A DNA stretch of 64,000 nt from NCBI RefSeq assembly GCF_900128965.1, contig NZ_FQUL01000005.1, forward strand, positions 25,099-89,098, written 5' to 3'. The notes under the pieces are model-generated. The model was not told the DNA's origin. It worked only from the letters and a program-made list of their open reading frames with translations, and did not search any database. Below are positions 61,944 to 64,000 of the stretch, piece after piece. The position numbers and the translations under genes were made by a program. The first letter of the stretch is position 1. The number at the start of each line of letters is the position of its first letter. This DNA is from Ferrithrix thermotolerans DSM 19514 (GTDB lineage Bacteria; Actinomycetota; Acidimicrobiia; Acidimicrobiales; Acidimicrobiaceae).

Positions 61944-62085
61944 CTTCGGGTCAACGTAGGCGATTTCGGGCCCCCTTTACATGTGCAATCTGGGATTTGT
62001 CTTTGCAGGCTAGAATAGATATGTATAACTTAAAGCTTTTCCTCTAACAGATTGTAGAGAATAAAAGCAGTGATCGGGAGACCAA

Positions 62086-62565
62086 GTGGCTTTTGACGTC
62101 GGAGACAAGGTTGTTTATCCCCAACATGGGGCGGCAGTTATAGAACGCCGAGAAAAGAAGATGGCGTTTGGTGAAGAGAAAGAGTTTTTGGTCATAAGGG
62201 TAGCTTATGGCGACCTCACTGTAATGGTGCCAGCAGAAAATACCGAAGAGGTTGGGTTGCGTGAGGTTATCAACGATGAAGAGGTCGAAGAAGTCTTCGC
62301 CGTTTTGAGAAAAAAGGAAGCTCGTATGCCGACCAATTGGTCGCGCAGGTTTAAGAATCACGTTGAGAAATTGAAGTCAGGAGACATATACCAGGTAGCT
62401 GAGGTAGTTCGCAATTTATCCCTTAGAGATCAGGATAAGGGTCTCTCTGCGGGTGAAAAGCGAATGTTGGCTAAAGCCAGACAGATATTGATATCCGAAC
62501 TTACCTTCGCATTGGACTGTTCAATGGAGGAGGCCGAGAAAAAGCTCGACTCTGCCCTTGTCTGA
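62086..62565 (+). CDS. carD: CarD-family RNA polymerase-binding regulator
   Basis: A 159-residue transcription factor that binds the RNA polymerase beta lobe and stabilises open complexes, mainly at rRNA promoters. The N-terminal Tudor-like domain is DVGDKVVYPQHGAAVIERREKK...VMVPAEN. The helical DNA-binding part contains the conserved tryptophan that wedges into the promoter (MPTNWSRRFKNHVEKLKSGD). The GTG start has CGGGAG upstream. It overlaps ispDF by eight bases, the same order as carD-ispD-ispF of mycobacteria. Confidence 0.95.
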   Translation: MAFDVGDKVVYPQHGAAVIERREKKMAFGEEKEFLVIRVAYGDLTVMVPAENTEEVGLREVINDEEVEEVFAVLRKKEARMPTNWSRRFKNHVEKLKSGDIYQVAEVVRNLSLRDQDKGLSAGEKRMLAKARQILISELTFALDCSMEEAEKKLDSALV

Positions 62566-63739
62566 TACCGGCAGCTTTCATAAAGGTGCTGCCGTGGTCC
62601 TGGTGGCCGCTGGTTCGGGGACTCGTTTCGGATCTAGAAAGCAGTTCGTTGAGCTCTTGCCAGGAGTGTCCATACTAGATAGGTCCTATGAGGTCGCTAG
62701 ATCTGTATCGAGCAATGTAATCGTAGTGGTTCCTCCCGACACGGTCAGATCGATATCGGCCCGGTATCCCTTGGCGACTGTGATTGCAGGAGGATCCACG
62801 AGGACAGAGTCGGTGCGCTTTGCTATTCCCGCTCTCAAAGAGCTCGGCTGTAGCTTTGTGTTGGTTCACGATGCTGCGCGTCCTTTGGCGTCGCACGGTC
62901 TGTATTTGAGGATCCTAGAGTCCCTCAAAGAGGGGGCGGTTGCCGTCGTTCCCGGATTACCGGTTTATGACACGGTGAAACGTGTACGATCCAATGAGGT
63001 TTTGGAGACTCTGGATAGGGAAGAGTTACGTCGTATACAAACTCCGCAGGGATTCAAGTTGGAGAGTTTTCTGCAAGCTTATGGCCAGGTAATCGACGTG
63101 TCGGACGACGCAGCTCTATTTGAAAGATGTGGAATCAAGGTCCAAGTTATCCAGGGAGAAGAACAAAACATCAAGGTAACGGCACCTGGCGACCTCGACT
63201 ATGTGCGGGTTGCTCTGACCCCTGGAAGTTTAAGCATCCTAAAGGGCAAGGAGCGATGTGTGAATACCCGTGTCGGTTCAGGCTTCGACATCCATCGGTT
63301 CTCGAAGGATCCTCTGCGAAAACTTATGGTTGGGGGAGTGCAGTTAGAGGGACCAGGTCTAGAGGGGCACAGCGATGCAGATGTGTTATGTCACGCGATC
63401 TCTGATGCGATACTTGGGGCCTCCGGACTGGGGGACATAGGAGAGCACTTCTCTGAGAAAGACCCCAGATGGGAAGGGGCGGATTCTGTAGAGATACTCA
63501 GAGCTTGTGTGTCTCTTGCCAAAGCCAAAGGTTACGTAGTCGAACATGTGGATGCTACTGTAGTCTGTGAGACTCCGCGCATTACTCCCTACAAGGGCGT
63601 TATGACCGAGGTGTTGTCTTCAGCTTTAGGGGCACCGGTCAACATAAAGGCTAAAACTGCCGAGAAGCTGGGATCTATTGGACGTTCCGAAGGCGTGGCA
63701 GCATTTTGTACCGTCCTTATGAGAGGAGATATCCCTTGA
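62558..63739 (+). CDS. ispDF: Bifunctional IspD-IspF (non-mevalonate isoprenoid pathway)
   Basis: A 393-residue fusion. Residues about 10-232 are MEP cytidylyltransferase IspD: VLVAAGSGTRFGSRKQF, AGGSTRTESVRFAI, LVHDAARPL and RIQTPQGFKLESF. Residues about 238-393 are cyclodiphosphate synthase IspF: RVGSGFDIHRF with the zinc ligands Asp and His, LEGHSDADVLCHAISDAILGA, GDIGEHF and TAEKLGSIGRSEGVAAF. Both active sites look complete. In most actinobacteria the two are separate neighbours; fused forms are known mainly from alpha- and epsilonproteobacteria. It starts with TTG inside carD and is followed by a 23S rRNA methyltransferase gene overlapping four bases. Confidence 0.95.
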   Translation: MSDTGSFHKGAAVVLVAAGSGTRFGSRKQFVELLPGVSILDRSYEVARSVSSNVIVVVPPDTVRSISARYPLATVIAGGSTRTESVRFAIPALKELGCSFVLVHDAARPLASHGLYLRILESLKEGAVAVVPGLPVYDTVKRVRSNEVLETLDREELRRIQTPQGFKLESFLQAYGQVIDVSDDAALFERCGIKVQVIQGEEQNIKVTAPGDLDYVRVALTPGSLSILKGKERCVNTRVGSGFDIHRFSKDPLRKLMVGGVQLEGPGLEGHSDADVLCHAISDAILGASGLGDIGEHFSEKDPRWEGADSVEILRACVSLAKAKGYVVEHVDATVVCETPRITPYKGVMTEVLSSALGAPVNIKAKTAEKLGSIGRSEGVAAFCTVLMRGDIP

Positions 63740-64000
63740 CGCAGAGAAGGAAGCCTGTCAGTAGGCCAAGAGGTGGATATGTTCGCAGCGCTGTACCTTC
63801 GACGCCAAGAATGACAGTGGCTTCGAGGAGAAAGGCCGAAGGAGAACAGGTAGAGGGTCGGCAGAGCGTTCGGGAGCTTCTCAAAGCTAGGGTTCGAAAA
63901 ACTCACGAGATCTACTTGGATCAAGGCGTAGATAGGACTGGGATAGTGGAGGAGATCGTTTCTCTAGCACTAAAGAACCGGGTCCCCGTCAAGGAGATCT
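63736..64000 (+). CDS. rlmB: 23S rRNA 2'-O-methyltransferase (TrmH/RlmB family), 5' part
   Basis: The frame starts with TTG overlapping the ispDF stop (TTGA) and runs off the window after 88 codons. Visible are a basic tail of about 38 residues (QRRKPVSRPRGGYVRSAVPS) and the start of the substrate-binding domain: VEGRQSVRELLKARVRKTHEIYLDQGVDRTGIVEEIVSLALKNRVPVKEI. This is the typical G-x-x-x-V-x-E-L-L head of SpoU/TrmH methyltransferases. The SAM-binding knot domain is outside the window. A gene of this kind stands near ispF and cysS in mycobacteria (Rv3579c). Confidence 0.82.
   Translation, partial: MTQRRKPVSRPRGGYVRSAVPSTPRMTVASRRKAEGEQVEGRQSVRELLKARVRKTHEIYLDQGVDRTGIVEEIVSLALKNRVPVKEI

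Overview
The window looks like a chromosomal segment of an actinobacterium of the Acidimicrobiia type, perhaps an acidophilic iron-oxidiser relative such as Ferrithrix, Acidithrix or Ferrimicrobium. The reasons are base composition near 50% GC, actinobacterial hallmark genes and orders (CarD, GlnR, CeoB/CeoC TrkA pair, Lhr beside Nei2, SigR/RsrA, DUF2342 metalloprotease-tilS-hpt-fol cluster, radA-disA), frequent GTG/TTG starts, and YWLLGADGGVF-type surface repeats. The genus is an inference; no rRNA is present.

Layout. 0-4.5 kb: the end of a repeat-rich surface protein, a badly decayed IS1634-family transposase, a possible catalytically dead histidine phosphatase, a Nudix hydrolase and a second repeat protein. 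4.5-10.2 kb: Fe-S biology: Mrp and an A-type carrier, then a flavoprotein/ferredoxin and a NapH/NosR-like membrane polyferredoxin, divergent from an Rrf2 regulator with three Cys. 10.2-15.8 kb: nitrogen/NAD block: glnR, two glutamine synthetases and nadE. 16-17 kb: a primary-like sigma factor. 17.3-19.3 kb: a decayed IS30-type transposase and empty sequence. 19.3-24.8 kb: a cell-surface module: a large choice-of-anchor/DUF11 adhesin whose membrane anchor is cut off by one in-frame TAA, a secreted Thr/Pro-repeat protein, an ECF sigma factor and its probable membrane anti-sigma partner.

24.8-29.1 kb: topA-tmk-holB operon (minus strand). 29.2-33.2 kb: potassium block: a KimA-type transporter with an extra C-terminal OB-fold, divergent from two TrkA-type RCK proteins. 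33.2-39.6 kb: Lhr helicase overlapping a Nei2-like glycosylase, a HAD phosphatase and a tiny membrane peptide. 39.9-42.5 kb: two transporters (TDT and MFS families). 42.6 kb: tRNA-Thr(CGT), followed by about 1.1 kb without a recognisable gene.

43.8-52.4 kb: SigR-RsrA with a small Cys/His protein, a DUF2342 zinc metalloprotease, tilS, hpt, folE-folP-folB-folK, coaX and lysS. 52.8-54.2 kb: a second decayed IS1634-type transposase. 54.5-64 kb: polyprenyl diphosphate synthase, clpC, radA, disA, a Crp-family regulator, carD, a fused ispD-ispF and the start of a 23S rRNA methyltransferase. Much of the right half follows the gene order I recall around Rv3625c-Rv3579c of Mycobacterium tuberculosis, with ftsH absent from its usual place and three small mobile-element scars in the window.

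Functional links: DisA makes c-di-AMP, which in other bacteria inhibits KimA and binds RCK_C domains of the kind in the TrkA pair; GlnR sits directly behind a glutamine synthetase and probably controls the divergent glnA pair; glutamine from GlnA feeds the amidotransferase domain of NadE.
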